Part shown: positions 8,428-17,461 of the stretch, in pieces
How positions within the stretch are numbered: position 1 is the first letter of the stretch
Layout: the number at the start of each line of letters is the position of its first letter
Assembly (NCBI RefSeq): GCF_947500985.1
Contig: NZ_CANMTX010000011.1
Span: 1-64,000, forward strand
Source: an uncultured Maribacter sp.
GTDB lineage: Bacteria; Bacteroidota; Bacteroidia; Flavobacteriales; Flavobacteriaceae
Direction: 5' to 3'
Length of the DNA stretch: 64,000 nt
Position numbers and translations under genes: made by a program
The notes under the pieces: generated by a model
Database searches by the model: none
Told to the model about the DNA's origin: nothing
What the model saw: the letters and a program-made list of their open reading frames with translations, nothing else

Positions 8428-10211
8428 ACTTTAAGTCCATAGCTAAACTTGGGTTAGTATTAACCGTTTTTCTATCATCAATTTTGATGATGGGTCAAGA
8501 TAACAATGCCGTTACTTTTGAGATGAAACTAAGCAAACCAAAGCTTGGTTTAAACGAAAGACTACGCGTAGATTTTATTATGAACCGTGATGGCGATAAT
8601 TTTAGCCCTCCAGATTTCAACGGATTCAAAGTAGTTATGGGACCTTCCCAATCTATAAGTTCTTCATGGATCAATGGTGTTAGAAGTTACTCGAAATCCT
8701 ATTCATATACACTATCCCCTACTGCAAGAGGAAAATTCACTATTAAACAAGCATCCATTGTAATTGGTGGCGAAACCTATAAATCATTGGCGCAAAATGT
8801 AGAAGTAACTGCAGCTGTAGATAAGCCTAGTGATCAAATGACGGCGGATGATATAGCAGATGAAAATTTACATTTGGTTGCCGAAATTTCAAAAACTAAC
8901 CCGTATTTAAACGAAGCCATTACCGTTATTTACAAGTTATATGTTAGTCCAGATATTAGGGTGTCGAATTATCAACCTTTAGACAATCCTACTTATAATA
9001 ATTTTTGGAGTCAAGATATTAAGGTAACCATGCTTAGTGCGCAAAATGGCACTTATAAAGGTAAACCATATCGTTATGTAATCTTAAAACGTGTTGTTCT
9101 TTATCCGCAAAAATCTGGAAAATTAAACATAGAACCTTTATCTCTTGAGGTAACCGTAGATGTACCTACTGCAAGACGGGATTTCTTTGGTCAACGAATG
9201 TATGCCCAAACCAACAAAACCGTATCTGCAGGTAGTAGAACAATTAATGTAAAAGCATTGCCATTAGACAATCAACCTGCTGATTTTAATGGAGCTGTCG
9301 GTGATTTTGATTTTGCGGTAACAACAAGCAAAACGAGTTTAAATGCTTCAGAATCTTTGCAGGCAACGGTAGAAGTAAGTGGTAAGGGAAATTTAAAATT
9401 ATTTAAACTTCCAGAACCTGAATTACCAAGTTCGCTAGAAGTTTATGAGCCTGAGTTTACAGAAGGTGTTAGAACAACCTTAGCAGGTATGCAAGGTAAG
9501 GTGAGCAACCAATACACCATTGTGCCTTCTTTTAGAGGTAAATATCCTATTTCACCTTTAAGCTTTAGTTATTTTAATCCTTCCACCGGAAAATACAAAA
9601 CACTTACATCCGATGAAATAGTCATTAACGTTTTAGAAGGTCCGTTAAGCGCTTCATCTAATTCTGATGCAAATACTAATAGCAACAAACAATCTGTTAT
9701 TAGCAGCGGAAATGAATTCAACTTCTTGAAACTTACACCGAACCTAACAAGCAAATCGGCATCTTACTTTTTTGGTTCAACCTCTTTTTACATTTGGTTA
9801 TTGAGTCCGTTATTACTAATTCCATTAGCCATTTTCTTTAGAAAGAGAAGAGATGCTATCGCTGGTGATATCGTAGGTAATAAAATTAGAAAAGCAAACA
9901 AACTTGCACGTAAGTATTTATCTGCCGCAAGAAAACAACTAGGTAATAAAGAATCTTTTTATGTCGCCCTTGAACGAGCGCTACATAATTACTTAAAGGC
10001 CAAACTGAAAATTGAAACTTCAGAATTTAGTAAAGATAAAATTACCGAGCTACTTACAGAGAAGCAAATAGACAAGACTGCTGTAGATAGTTTTATAGCG
10101 CTTCTTAAAAATTGCGAAGCGGCAAGATACAGCCCATTCTCAAACGTACAAATGCAAGCCGATTATGATAAGGCAAGCGAGGTAATTTCTATAATGGATA
10201 AACAATTATAA
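8421..10211 (+). CDS. batD: BatD, oxygen-tolerance family protein (TTG start)
   Basis: This 596-residue protein has a signal peptide (residues 1-23, ending in a GQD context), a long beta-rich periplasmic region, a TM helix near residue 460-475 and a cytoplasmic C-terminal helical domain. That is the BatD architecture. The start is a TTG that overlaps the last codons of batC. There is a stop in this frame at 8406-8408 and no ATG or GTG before the signal peptide, while the first internal ATG codons would delete the signal. The start therefore appears to be genuinely non-ATG and coupled to batC translation. batE follows after 2 nt. Confidence 0.92.
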   Translation: MVDFKSIAKLGLVLTVFLSSILMMGQDNNAVTFEMKLSKPKLGLNERLRVDFIMNRDGDNFSPPDFNGFKVVMGPSQSISSSWINGVRSYSKSYSYTLSPTARGKFTIKQASIVIGGETYKSLAQNVEVTAAVDKPSDQMTADDIADENLHLVAEISKTNPYLNEAITVIYKLYVSPDIRVSNYQPLDNPTYNNFWSQDIKVTMLSAQNGTYKGKPYRYVILKRVVLYPQKSGKLNIEPLSLEVTVDVPTARRDFFGQRMYAQTNKTVSAGSRTINVKALPLDNQPADFNGAVGDFDFAVTTSKTSLNASESLQATVEVSGKGNLKLFKLPEPELPSSLEVYEPEFTEGVRTTLAGMQGKVSNQYTIVPSFRGKYPISPLSFSYFNPSTGKYKTLTSDEIVINVLEGPLSASSNSDANTNSNKQSVISSGNEFNFLKLTPNLTSKSASYFFGSTSFYIWLLSPLLLIPLAIFFRKRRDAIAGDIVGNKIRKANKLARKYLSAARKQLGNKESFYVALERALHNYLKAKLKIETSEFSKDKITELLTEKQIDKTAVDSFIALLKNCEAARYSPFSNVQMQADYDKASEVISIMDKQL

Positions 10212-10213
10212 GT

Positions 10214-10975
10214 ATGTTCAAAAAGCTAGCTACTCTTATTAGCCTTTTCTCGGTTCTATTTTGCACCGCTCAGAACAACAAATTATTTGAGCAGGCTACC
10301 GAAGCATATAATGCCGGTGAGTATGACCAGGCGGTAACTTATTATAACGATATTCTAAGTAATGGAAAGCATTCTACTGCAGTATACTATAACCTAGGTA
10401 ATTCGTATTACAAGCTTAATAAAATTGCTGAGAGCATCTATTTTTATGAGAAAGCTTTACTGCTATCACCAAACGATACAGAGATAAAAACAAATTTAAG
10501 CTATGCTCAGAATATGACCATAGATGCTATTGATACCATGCCCAAAACGGGATTATCAAAATTGTATAACAATATAACAGGCAAACTAACATTTGACCAA
10601 TGGGCATATGTAGCCATAGGCTTCATGTTACTTTTTGTTCTTTTATATATCTACTTTTACAACTCAAGTTACAGCACTAGAAAACGGTGGGCATTTATTG
10701 GTAGCTTACTCGCGATTTTATTTTGTTTAATTTCTGTTCTTTTTGCATTTATTCAACGAAATGATTTTGATGAAAATCAACCTGCAATAATATTCGCTGA
10801 AGAAAGCATTGTAAAATCTGAGCCCAATAATAACAGTGCAGAAGTATTTTTGATTCATGCTGGAACCAAAGTGAATGTTTTAGACCAGTTAAATGATTGG
10901 AATAAAATTAGCTTATCTGATGGTAAAACAGGATGGATCCAAAAAAACGAACTTAAACTGTTAAAGGATTTTTAG
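10214..10975 (+). CDS. batE: BatE, TPR and SH3-like protein
   Basis: This 253-residue protein has a signal peptide (1-19) and tetratricopeptide repeats at about 20-100. Two TM helices follow near 130-150 and 160-180, then a C-terminal bacterial SH3-like domain at about 195-250 (pattern LDQLNDWNKISLSDGKTGWI). TPR-TM-SH3 is typical of BatE, the last gene of the Bat operon. The operon ends here: a strong hairpin starts inside the final codons. Confidence 0.93.
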   Translation: MFKKLATLISLFSVLFCTAQNNKLFEQATEAYNAGEYDQAVTYYNDILSNGKHSTAVYYNLGNSYYKLNKIAESIYFYEKALLLSPNDTEIKTNLSYAQNMTIDAIDTMPKTGLSKLYNNITGKLTFDQWAYVAIGFMLLFVLLYIYFYNSSYSTRKRWAFIGSLLAILFCLISVLFAFIQRNDFDENQPAIIFAEESIVKSEPNNNSAEVFLIHAGTKVNVLDQLNDWNKISLSDGKTGWIQKNELKLLKDF

Positions 10976-10995
10976 AAAATTGTTAACAGTTTTTT
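10955..10995 (+). terminator. Intrinsic terminator of the Bat operon
   Basis: Perfect 10-bp arms AAACTGTTAA and TTAACAGTTT are separated by 18 nt and followed by a T-run. The left arm lies inside the last codons of batE. Confidence 0.78.
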
Positions 10996-11034
10996 ATCAT
11001 TTCAGCACTATCTTTACAATTGATTTTTTAGTAT

Positions 11035-11328
11035 ATGACTTTTTTCGCACGTATAACCTTACTGTTATTATGGCTTTTTGCAGTTACTGCACCGAGCATT
11101 ATAACGCTATGCGATGTTGAAAACCCAATTGTAGTTACCAATCTTAATGAAGAAGAACAAGAGTCTGGTAAAAAATCTATGGGCGAAGAAAAGTTCGTTA
11201 AAGAAAATTCTTTAGATTATTCAATAGTTGCCATTTTTGAAAATTCAATTAGCAGTAACTTTAATATTGAAGGTTACCAAGACCTATCATTAGAGGTATT
11301 ATCTCCACCTCCCGACCAATTTAGTTAG
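11035..11328 (+). CDS. Small single-TM protein upstream of the SulP gene
   Basis: I do not recognise a family for this 97-residue protein. It has a hydrophobic N-terminal segment (residues 4-24, signal peptide or anchor), then an acidic polar stretch and a C-terminus SPPPDQFS. A TATCTTTA element at 11009-11016 could be a -7 box. The gene lies 69 nt upstream of a SulP transporter on the same strand and may be co-transcribed. Small exported or membrane proteins ahead of transporter operons recur in flavobacteria (compare 25573-25992), but any accessory role is inference. Confidence 0.7.
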   Translation: MTFFARITLLLLWLFAVTAPSIITLCDVENPIVVTNLNEEEQESGKKSMGEEKFVKENSLDYSIVAIFENSISSNFNIEGYQDLSLEVLSPPPDQFS

Positions 11329-11359
11329 TCATTTTCGTATTTTATCAATTAACTAATCT

Positions 11360-11380
11360 GCCCTGAACTAATTCGAGGGC
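11360..11380 (+). promoter_or_regulatory. Small hairpin in the SulP leader
   Basis: Inverted repeat GCCCT / AGGGC with an 11-nt loop lies 17 nt upstream of the first SulP gene. There is no T-tract, so it is not an obvious terminator; a leader structure is possible. Confidence 0.25.
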
Positions 11381-11397
11381 ATAATTATATTATTTAC

Positions 11398-12990
11398 ATG
11401 TTTAAACATATCAAAAATGATATTCCTGCGAGTATCGTTGTATTTTTCGTTGCACTACCATTATGTCTAGGTATTGCTTTAGCTAGTGGAGCACCATTAT
11501 TTTCAGGAGTAATTGCCGGTATTATAGGTGGTGTTTTAGTGGGTGCCCTTAGTGGCTCCAAAATTGGAGTTAGTGGTCCTGCTGCAGGTCTCGCTGCAAT
11601 TGTTCTGACAGCAATTGGTACCCTAGGCGGTTATGAAAATTTCTTAGTAGCAGTTGTACTAGGTGGTATTATTCAAATGGTATTCGGAATATTAAAAGCC
11701 GGTGTAATCGGTTATTATTTTCCATCTTCTGTAATAAAAGGAATGCTTACCGGTATTGGTATCATTATCATTCTAAAACAGATTCCTCACTTTTTCGGTT
11801 ACGACCCTGACCCAGAGGGTGACTGGGCATTTTTTCAAGTAGATGGAGAAAATACGTTTTCTGAGATTCTTAATACTATTAATAATATTAGCCCAGGTGC
11901 TACCTTAATTGCCATTATTGGTCTTTCGATTCTTCTACTTTGGGATAAAGTACTTTCTAAGAAAGGCAAAGTATTTCAAATTATTCAAGGTCCGTTAGTA
12001 GCTGTTGCCATTGGTATCTTATTTTATGTTTTCACTCAAGACAATGAAGTCTTAGGAATATCAAAAGATCACTTGGTAAGTGTTCCTGTACCAGAAGATT
12101 TTTCATCTTTTATAGGTCAGTTTCGCTTTCCTAATTTTAGCGCCATAACTAATCCGCAAGTTTGGATCACTGCCTTTACCATTGCGCTGGTTGCCAGTTT
12201 AGAGACCTTGCTTTGTGTAGAAGCAACCGACAAATTAGACCCTCATAAAAATGTGACTCCGACCAACAGAGAATTACTTGCACAAGGCGCCGGTAACATC
12301 GTATCTGGTCTTATTGGTGGTTTACCAATAACTCAAGTAATCGTTCGTAGTTCGGCCAACATACAATCTGGTGGTAGAACCAAATTATCTGCTATAATTC
12401 ATGGTTTCTTATTATTGATTTCTGTAGTCTTGATTCCTACATTGTTAAATATGATCCCATTATCGGTTTTAGCTGCAATTTTATTTATTGTAGGATTTAA
12501 ATTAGCTAAACCAGCTTTATTCGTAAAAATGTACAAATTAGGATGGAAACAATCTATACCATTTTTTGTTACCGTTATAGGTATTGTATTTACAGATTTA
12601 CTAGTAGGAATTAGTCTAGGTCTTGCCGTAGGTATTGTAGTAATCTTACTTAAAAGCTACCAAAACTCTCACTTTCTACATATCGAAGACAAAAGTAATG
12701 GTAAGCATAGAATTAAAATGACTTTGGCAGAAGAAGTTACTTTTTTCAATAAAGGTGCTATTCTTAAAGAGTTAGATAGTCTTCCTCATGACACCTATTT
12801 AGAGCTTGATGTCTTAAAAACAAGATTTTTAGATTATGATATTATAGAGATTTTAGAAGATTTCAGCCTAAAGGCCAAGGAAAGAAATATCGATATCAAG
12901 CTAATTTCTAAGCGTGGTGTGGTAGAAAATCCGCCAAGTTATATTCAGTTCTTTGAGCAACGACCAAAATCAGATCTAAGCTTAAGCTAA
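11398..12990 (+). CDS. SulP family anion transporter (first copy)
   Basis: This 530-residue SulP/SLC26 membrane protein has multiple TM helices from residue 10 to about 425, with the conserved GVSGPAAGL segment near 58-66. A short, divergent STAS-like domain follows (about 430-515). SulP proteins carry sulfate, bicarbonate or other anions. The next gene, 65 nt downstream, encodes a beta-carbonic anhydrase, and a second SulP gene follows it. The neighbourhood therefore favours bicarbonate over sulfate as substrate (inference); no sulfate-assimilation gene is nearby. Confidence 0.92.
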   Translation: MFKHIKNDIPASIVVFFVALPLCLGIALASGAPLFSGVIAGIIGGVLVGALSGSKIGVSGPAAGLAAIVLTAIGTLGGYENFLVAVVLGGIIQMVFGILKAGVIGYYFPSSVIKGMLTGIGIIIILKQIPHFFGYDPDPEGDWAFFQVDGENTFSEILNTINNISPGATLIAIIGLSILLLWDKVLSKKGKVFQIIQGPLVAVAIGILFYVFTQDNEVLGISKDHLVSVPVPEDFSSFIGQFRFPNFSAITNPQVWITAFTIALVASLETLLCVEATDKLDPHKNVTPTNRELLAQGAGNIVSGLIGGLPITQVIVRSSANIQSGGRTKLSAIIHGFLLLISVVLIPTLLNMIPLSVLAAILFIVGFKLAKPALFVKMYKLGWKQSIPFFVTVIGIVFTDLLVGISLGLAVGIVVILLKSYQNSHFLHIEDKSNGKHRIKMTLAEEVTFFNKGAILKELDSLPHDTYLELDVLKTRFLDYDIIEILEDFSLKAKERNIDIKLISKRGVVENPPSYIQFFEQRPKSDLSLS

Positions 12991-13055
12991 AATTTTTTAA
13001 AAACTTAATACTGATTTTAAAGTATTAATTAAAACATAACTTAATAAGAAATAAC

Positions 13056-13685
13056 ATGAAAGCACATACTAAAGAAACTCAAGCAACGATGACCCCTAAG
13101 AAATCTTTAGATTTTTTGAAAGAAGGAAATCAGAGATTTCAGAGTAACTTAAAAGCGAACCGTAACCTTTTAGAACAGGTAAACGATACTAGCGAAGGCC
13201 AATTTCCTTTTGCTACCATATTAAGTTGTATAGATTCTAGAGTTTCTGCCGAACTGGTTTTTGATCAGGGACTAGGAGATATTTTTAGTGTTAGAATAGC
13301 TGGTAATTTTGTAAACGAAGATATATTAGGTAGTATGGAATTTGGCTGTAAACTAGCCGGTACCAAATTAATAGTAGTTTTAGGCCATACAAGTTGTGGT
13401 GCCATTAAAGGTGCCTGTGACCATGCCAGATTGGGTAATTTAACCGCATTGATCAACAAAATTGAACCAGCTGTTGATGCTGTCAAAGAACCTACGGATG
13501 AGAGTTTAAGAAATTCTAAAAATTTAGATTTCGTAGACGAAGTTTCGGCTAAAAACGTAGAGATGACCATAGATAACATTAGAACTCAAAGTCCGGTTTT
13601 AGCCGAAATGGAGAGTAATGGTGAAATTCTTATAGTAGGTGCCATGTATGATATTGCTACAGGTGCTGTTGAATTCTACAACTAG
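13056..13685 (+). CDS. Beta-carbonic anhydrase
   Basis: This 209-residue beta-class carbonic anhydrase interconverts CO2 and bicarbonate. The zinc ligands and catalytic dyad are Cys58, Asp60 and Arg62 (CIDSR), His111 and Cys114 (HTSC). The length matches the bacterial family. There is no signal peptide, so it is cytosolic. It sits between two SulP transporters on the same strand, consistent with handling of imported bicarbonate, for anaplerotic carboxylation or pH control in a heterotroph. The first SulP gene ends 65 nt upstream without a visible terminator, so they are probably co-transcribed; a hairpin follows this gene. Confidence 0.95.
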   Translation: MKAHTKETQATMTPKKSLDFLKEGNQRFQSNLKANRNLLEQVNDTSEGQFPFATILSCIDSRVSAELVFDQGLGDIFSVRIAGNFVNEDILGSMEFGCKLAGTKLIVVLGHTSCGAIKGACDHARLGNLTALINKIEPAVDAVKEPTDESLRNSKNLDFVDEVSAKNVEMTIDNIRTQSPVLAEMESNGEILIVGAMYDIATGAVEFYN

Positions 13686-13711
13686 ATACAAGAACATAAA
13701 ATAGTAATCTT

Positions 13712-13738
13712 AAAACCGGTGTTTTTACATCGGTTTTA
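13712..13738 (+). terminator. Intrinsic terminator after the carbonic anhydrase gene
   Basis: Stem AAAACCGGTGT pairs with ACATCGGTTTT (one G-T pair) around a TTTT loop, ending in a T-rich stretch. It separates the carbonic anhydrase gene from the second SulP gene. Confidence 0.7.
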
Positions 13739-13856
13739 TAATACCATAAAATCAATCAATTATTCGCAGCCAACGAATATATTTTATTTAAAAACGAAAC
13801 GAATCGGTTATCAAAAAATCCGATTCAAACTCACTAAAATTGATTAATTTAATTGT

Positions 13857-15731
13857 ATGAAGAATCTATTTTCAAATTTCAAAGGTGATTTATTTGGCGG
13901 AATTACCGCAGGTATTGTTGCTCTACCATTAGCTTTAGCTTTTGGCGTTAGCTCAGGAATGGGTCCTAGTGCCGGATTATATGGCGCAATTTTCATAAGT
14001 TTCTTCGCGGCACTTTTTGGTGGAACTAGCACACAAATTTCTGGCCCTACTGCACCTATGACAGCAGTAAGTATGGTGGTAATAGCGGGTATCGTAGCTG
14101 CAAATGATGGTAGCTTAGACAAAGCATTACCGGCCATCCTAGTAGTTTTTTTATTAGCTGGCCTAATACAAATAGGCTTAGGGCTTTTAGGCATAGGCAA
14201 ATACATTAGATATATTCCTTACCCCGTAGTTTCTGGTTTTATGACCGCTATTGGTGTTATCATTTTGGTTACTCAAATTTTACCTGCCATTGGCTATTAC
14301 CCAAAAGAAGATTCCGAGTTTGTAAATATTTACAAACCTAAAGCAGAACAAATTATTTTAGAAAATACACTAAAAGAGGAAGCCGACGAAGGTATTTTAG
14401 TTCTCGAAGATTTTAAGCAAACAATTTTAAGAGCTGAAGATATTACCGAAGCAGATAAGCTAAAAGAAGCTCAGACCTTAGCAAACTCTGAAGCATCTGG
14501 AGTAATAGGAGCTATTAAGGTGTTACCAAGAGCATTAAAAAATGTTAAATGGCTAGAACTGATTCTTGCGCTCTCCACCATTATCATTATTTATGGTTTC
14601 AAAAAAATTACCACAGCAATACCTAGCGCACTGGTTGCCCTTATTGTAGTATCTGGTGTGGCTTATGGTTTTGGTTTGAAGTATAGACCTATTGAAGAAA
14701 TACCTAGCGATTTTCCTATGCCGAATATGGGCATTTTTACCCAGTTCGATTTAAACTCCGTAACTCCATATATCTTTACCGCACTTACTTTAGCTTTACT
14801 TGGCGCTATAGATTCTTTACTTACATCTGTTGTCGCAGATAATATGACCAAAACAAATCATAAACCAAACAAAGAATTAGTTGGTCAAGGTATAGGCAAT
14901 AGTATTGCTGCAATATTTGGCGGTATACCGGGTGCCGGTGCCACTATACGTACGGTTGTAAATATTAATGCAGGTGGTAAAACCAAATTGTCCGGTATGG
15001 TGGCCGGTATTCTTTTGCTTATTGTTCTTTTAGCTCTTGGACCGATCGCATCAAAAATACCAGCCGCGGTTCTTGCAGGTATACTTGTTACCGTTGGTCT
15101 TGGTGTAATGGACTATAAAGGCCTTAAGGCCATACCAAGTTTACCTAAAGATTTGAGTATTGGACCTCTTAAATTTAGTTCAGAAGTGGTAATTATGCTT
15201 GTGGTATTGGTACTATCTTCCATCTGGAATTTAGTATATGCCGTGGGTGTTGGTTTAGTTCTCGCTTCTTTAATGTTTATGAAAAAAATGGGCGATTTAA
15301 CCGCAGAACGCTCAGATGTAAAGTCACTGGAGAAAGAAGTTAATTGGCCAGACGAAGCTGCTTTTCCTTTAAGTTTACAAGAAGAAGTTTTCATAAAACA
15401 CTTAAAAGGTCCCTTATTCTTTGGATCTACGAGTGAGTTTCAACATTTGGCAGATCAAATACCCAATACTGCATCTACCGTAATCATAAGAATGGGTAGA
15501 ATGGAATACATGGATCAATCTGGTTTATATACCTTGGAAGATGTTTTGTTCGGACTAAGAAAATCTGGAATTGATATTCTATTTGTTGATGTCCTTAAAC
15601 AGCCTAGATATATGATGGAACGTGTTGGTGTAATTCCAGAATTAATACCAGAAGAGCATATTTTTAAATCATTTGATGATTGTTTAACCTATGTTAAGTC
15701 TAACGTAAAGGATAAATTTGCCAAAAGCTAA
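13857..15731 (+). CDS. SulP family anion transporter with STAS domain (second copy)
   Basis: This 624-residue SulP/SLC26 protein has about 10-14 TM helices. A long hydrophilic insertion at about residues 155-225 interrupts the membrane domain, and a full C-terminal STAS domain lies at about 515-615 (pattern MGRMEYMDQSGLYTLED). It is clearly different from the first copy, which is shorter and has a degenerate STAS domain, so this is a pair of distinct transporters rather than a recent duplication. Substrate is unproven; the carbonic anhydrase neighbour suggests bicarbonate. A terminator lies between it and the carbonic anhydrase gene, so it may have its own promoter. Confidence 0.92.
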   Translation: MKNLFSNFKGDLFGGITAGIVALPLALAFGVSSGMGPSAGLYGAIFISFFAALFGGTSTQISGPTAPMTAVSMVVIAGIVAANDGSLDKALPAILVVFLLAGLIQIGLGLLGIGKYIRYIPYPVVSGFMTAIGVIILVTQILPAIGYYPKEDSEFVNIYKPKAEQIILENTLKEEADEGILVLEDFKQTILRAEDITEADKLKEAQTLANSEASGVIGAIKVLPRALKNVKWLELILALSTIIIIYGFKKITTAIPSALVALIVVSGVAYGFGLKYRPIEEIPSDFPMPNMGIFTQFDLNSVTPYIFTALTLALLGAIDSLLTSVVADNMTKTNHKPNKELVGQGIGNSIAAIFGGIPGAGATIRTVVNINAGGKTKLSGMVAGILLLIVLLALGPIASKIPAAVLAGILVTVGLGVMDYKGLKAIPSLPKDLSIGPLKFSSEVVIMLVVLVLSSIWNLVYAVGVGLVLASLMFMKKMGDLTAERSDVKSLEKEVNWPDEAAFPLSLQEEVFIKHLKGPLFFGSTSEFQHLADQIPNTASTVIIRMGRMEYMDQSGLYTLEDVLFGLRKSGIDILFVDVLKQPRYMMERVGVIPELIPEEHIFKSFDDCLTYVKSNVKDKFAKS

Positions 15732-15776
15732 TTGATCTTAAGCAACAAAAACATATCATACCTGTTTTAAAAGTTT

Positions 15777-15784
15777 TAAATTTG
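15777..15784 (+). promoter_or_regulatory. Putative -7 promoter box of pheS
   Basis: TAAATTTG fits the Bacteroidota -7 consensus TAnnTTTG and lies 18 nt before the pheS ATG. No good TTTG -33 element is seen at the usual distance. Confidence 0.5.
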
Positions 15785-15802
15785 CGGCTTTAATCAACAT
15801 TC

Positions 15803-16822
15803 ATGATTGATAAGATAAAAGAAGAAATCGCTACAGTAGCATCGTTCACAGCTGACAACTTGGAAGCCGTTGAAACGTTCCGTATTAAATATTTAGGCAA
15901 AAAAGGTATTCTTAACGACTTCTTTGCGGAGTTTAAAAATGTACCTAATGAGCAGAAAAAAGAGTTCGGTCAAACTATTAACGAACTTAAAAATGCAGCT
16001 ACAGAAAAAGTAGAATCTTTAAAACAGGCTTTAGAAAATAACCAAACCGATGAACAGGTATATGGCGATTTATCTAGACCTGGAGATGCTATTGAACTAG
16101 GCGCGCGTCATCCTATTTCAATAGTAAAGAATAAAATCATTGATATTTTCTCAAGAATTGGTTTCAATGTTTCTGAAGGTCCAGAGATAGAAGATGATTG
16201 GCATAATTTTACTGCGTTGAATTTACCAGAATATCATCCTGCAAGAGATATGCAAGATACTTTCTTTGTTCAAACAGATCCAGATATTCTTTTGCGTACA
16301 CATACCTCTTCGGTTCAAGTGCGTTATATGGAAAACCACCAACCTCCTATTCGTACAATATCTCCAGGTAGAGTATATAGGAATGAAGCAATTTCAGCAC
16401 GTTCTCATTGTTTCTTTCACCAAATAGAAGGGCTTTATATTGATAAGGATGTTTCTTTTGCAGATTTAAAACAAACACTTCAATACTTTACTGCTGAGCT
16501 TTTCGGTAAGTCTAAAATTAGACTAAGACCTTCTTACTTTCCATTTACAGAGCCTAGCGCTGAAGTTGATGTATACTGGGGACTAGAAACTGAATCTGAC
16601 TATAAAATCACAAAAGGTACTGGATGGTTAGAAATTGGTGGTTGCGGTATGGTTGACCCAAATGTGCTTACAAATTGCGGATTAGATCCTGAAGTCTATT
16701 CAGGTTTCGCTTTTGGTGTTGGTATTGATCGTATAGCTATGCTTCTTCATCAAATAACAGATATTCGTTTATTAAGTGAAAATGATTTACGCTTTTTAGA
16801 GCAATTTAGAAGCGCCCTTTAA
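15803..16822 (+). CDS. pheS: Phenylalanine--tRNA ligase alpha subunit
   Basis: The 339-residue class II synthetase alpha subunit charges tRNA-Phe as an alpha2beta2 enzyme with PheT, which is not in this window. An N-terminal coiled-coil region (1-90) precedes the catalytic domain. Motif 2 includes VYRNEAISARSHCFFHQIEG and motif 3 FGVGIDRIAML near the C-terminus. The length is normal. A -7 box lies just upstream. A small conserved gene follows after 9 nt. Confidence 0.98.
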   Translation: MIDKIKEEIATVASFTADNLEAVETFRIKYLGKKGILNDFFAEFKNVPNEQKKEFGQTINELKNAATEKVESLKQALENNQTDEQVYGDLSRPGDAIELGARHPISIVKNKIIDIFSRIGFNVSEGPEIEDDWHNFTALNLPEYHPARDMQDTFFVQTDPDILLRTHTSSVQVRYMENHQPPIRTISPGRVYRNEAISARSHCFFHQIEGLYIDKDVSFADLKQTLQYFTAELFGKSKIRLRPSYFPFTEPSAEVDVYWGLETESDYKITKGTGWLEIGGCGMVDPNVLTNCGLDPEVYSGFAFGVGIDRIAMLLHQITDIRLLSENDLRFLEQFRSAL

Positions 16823-16831
16823 TATCACCTT

Positions 16832-17227
16832 GTGAAAAAAGATATTGAAATACCTATTGTTAAGGACGTACAAGTAGCCATTATTCGTGAATGGAACGAA
16901 GAATTCTTGGACAAAGATTGGAATGCTTACATCTTAAATAATCGTGAAACTGCTATTGAAATGACAATGGTAGTTTCAAAAGGATACGAAGGTGATCGTA
17001 AAACTTCAATAATGAGACACAATATTGGTATTGTAGAGCCCAAATCTTTTAAGAAAATTGAAGTGGTTCAAGATGATGTTTTAACATTGAACAACGAGTT
17101 TTATGTTACCTTCTACGCAGACAATAAACTATACGAGAAACGATTTATCTTCAGTAAAAATTCAGTTATAGAAGCTGACCTCTCCACTATTCCACTAATT
17201 GAGAAAGAAGGTGTTTTTGCCTCATAA
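16832..17227 (+). CDS. Conserved hypothetical protein downstream of pheS
   Basis: The 131-residue product starts with GTG 9 nt after the pheS stop. No ATG is available near that position. It has no signal peptide or membrane segment and looks like a compact, beta-rich cytosolic domain. I do not recognise a named domain. Co-transcription with pheS is likely from the spacing. Its presence after pheS in relatives would need a genome-neighbourhood comparison. Confidence 0.75.
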   Translation: MKKDIEIPIVKDVQVAIIREWNEEFLDKDWNAYILNNRETAIEMTMVVSKGYEGDRKTSIMRHNIGIVEPKSFKKIEVVQDDVLTLNNEFYVTFYADNKLYEKRFIFSKNSVIEADLSTIPLIEKEGVFAS

Positions 17228-17355
17228 AAAACCTCTTTCACAATAATAATTACTCTAAGTTACTAAATACATTCTTTTTTCTTTTAAAAGACACAACGTT
17301 TTTTAAATGCTCACACAGTTAAAAATATTTTTTATTCAATTAATTTTCAAATAGT

Positions 17356-17387
17356 TAACATATACTTTCGTACTTGTAACATATGTT
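17356..17387 (+). promoter_or_regulatory. Candidate operator: direct repeats TAACATAT and palindrome
   Basis: Two copies of TAACATAT start at 17356 and 17377, 21 bp apart (two helical turns). The second is part of the perfect palindrome AACATATGTT (17378-17387). They lie just upstream of the -33 box of the regulator gene, a position suited to autoregulation. Confidence 0.4.
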
Positions 17388-17411
17388 TTAACAAAATTTA
17401 AGTTCTTTTAG

Positions 17412-17442
17412 TTTGTTTGTAGGCGAACTAACTATACCTTTG
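17412..17442 (+). promoter_or_regulatory. Promoter of the GbsR/MarR regulator and RND operon
   Basis: TTTG at 17412-17415 and TACCTTTG at 17435-17442 are separated by 19 nt, an exact match to the Bacteroidota promoter consensus. The start codon follows 19 nt after the -7 box. Confidence 0.8.
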
Positions 17443-17461
17443 TCGCTTCAATTTTAGTCAT

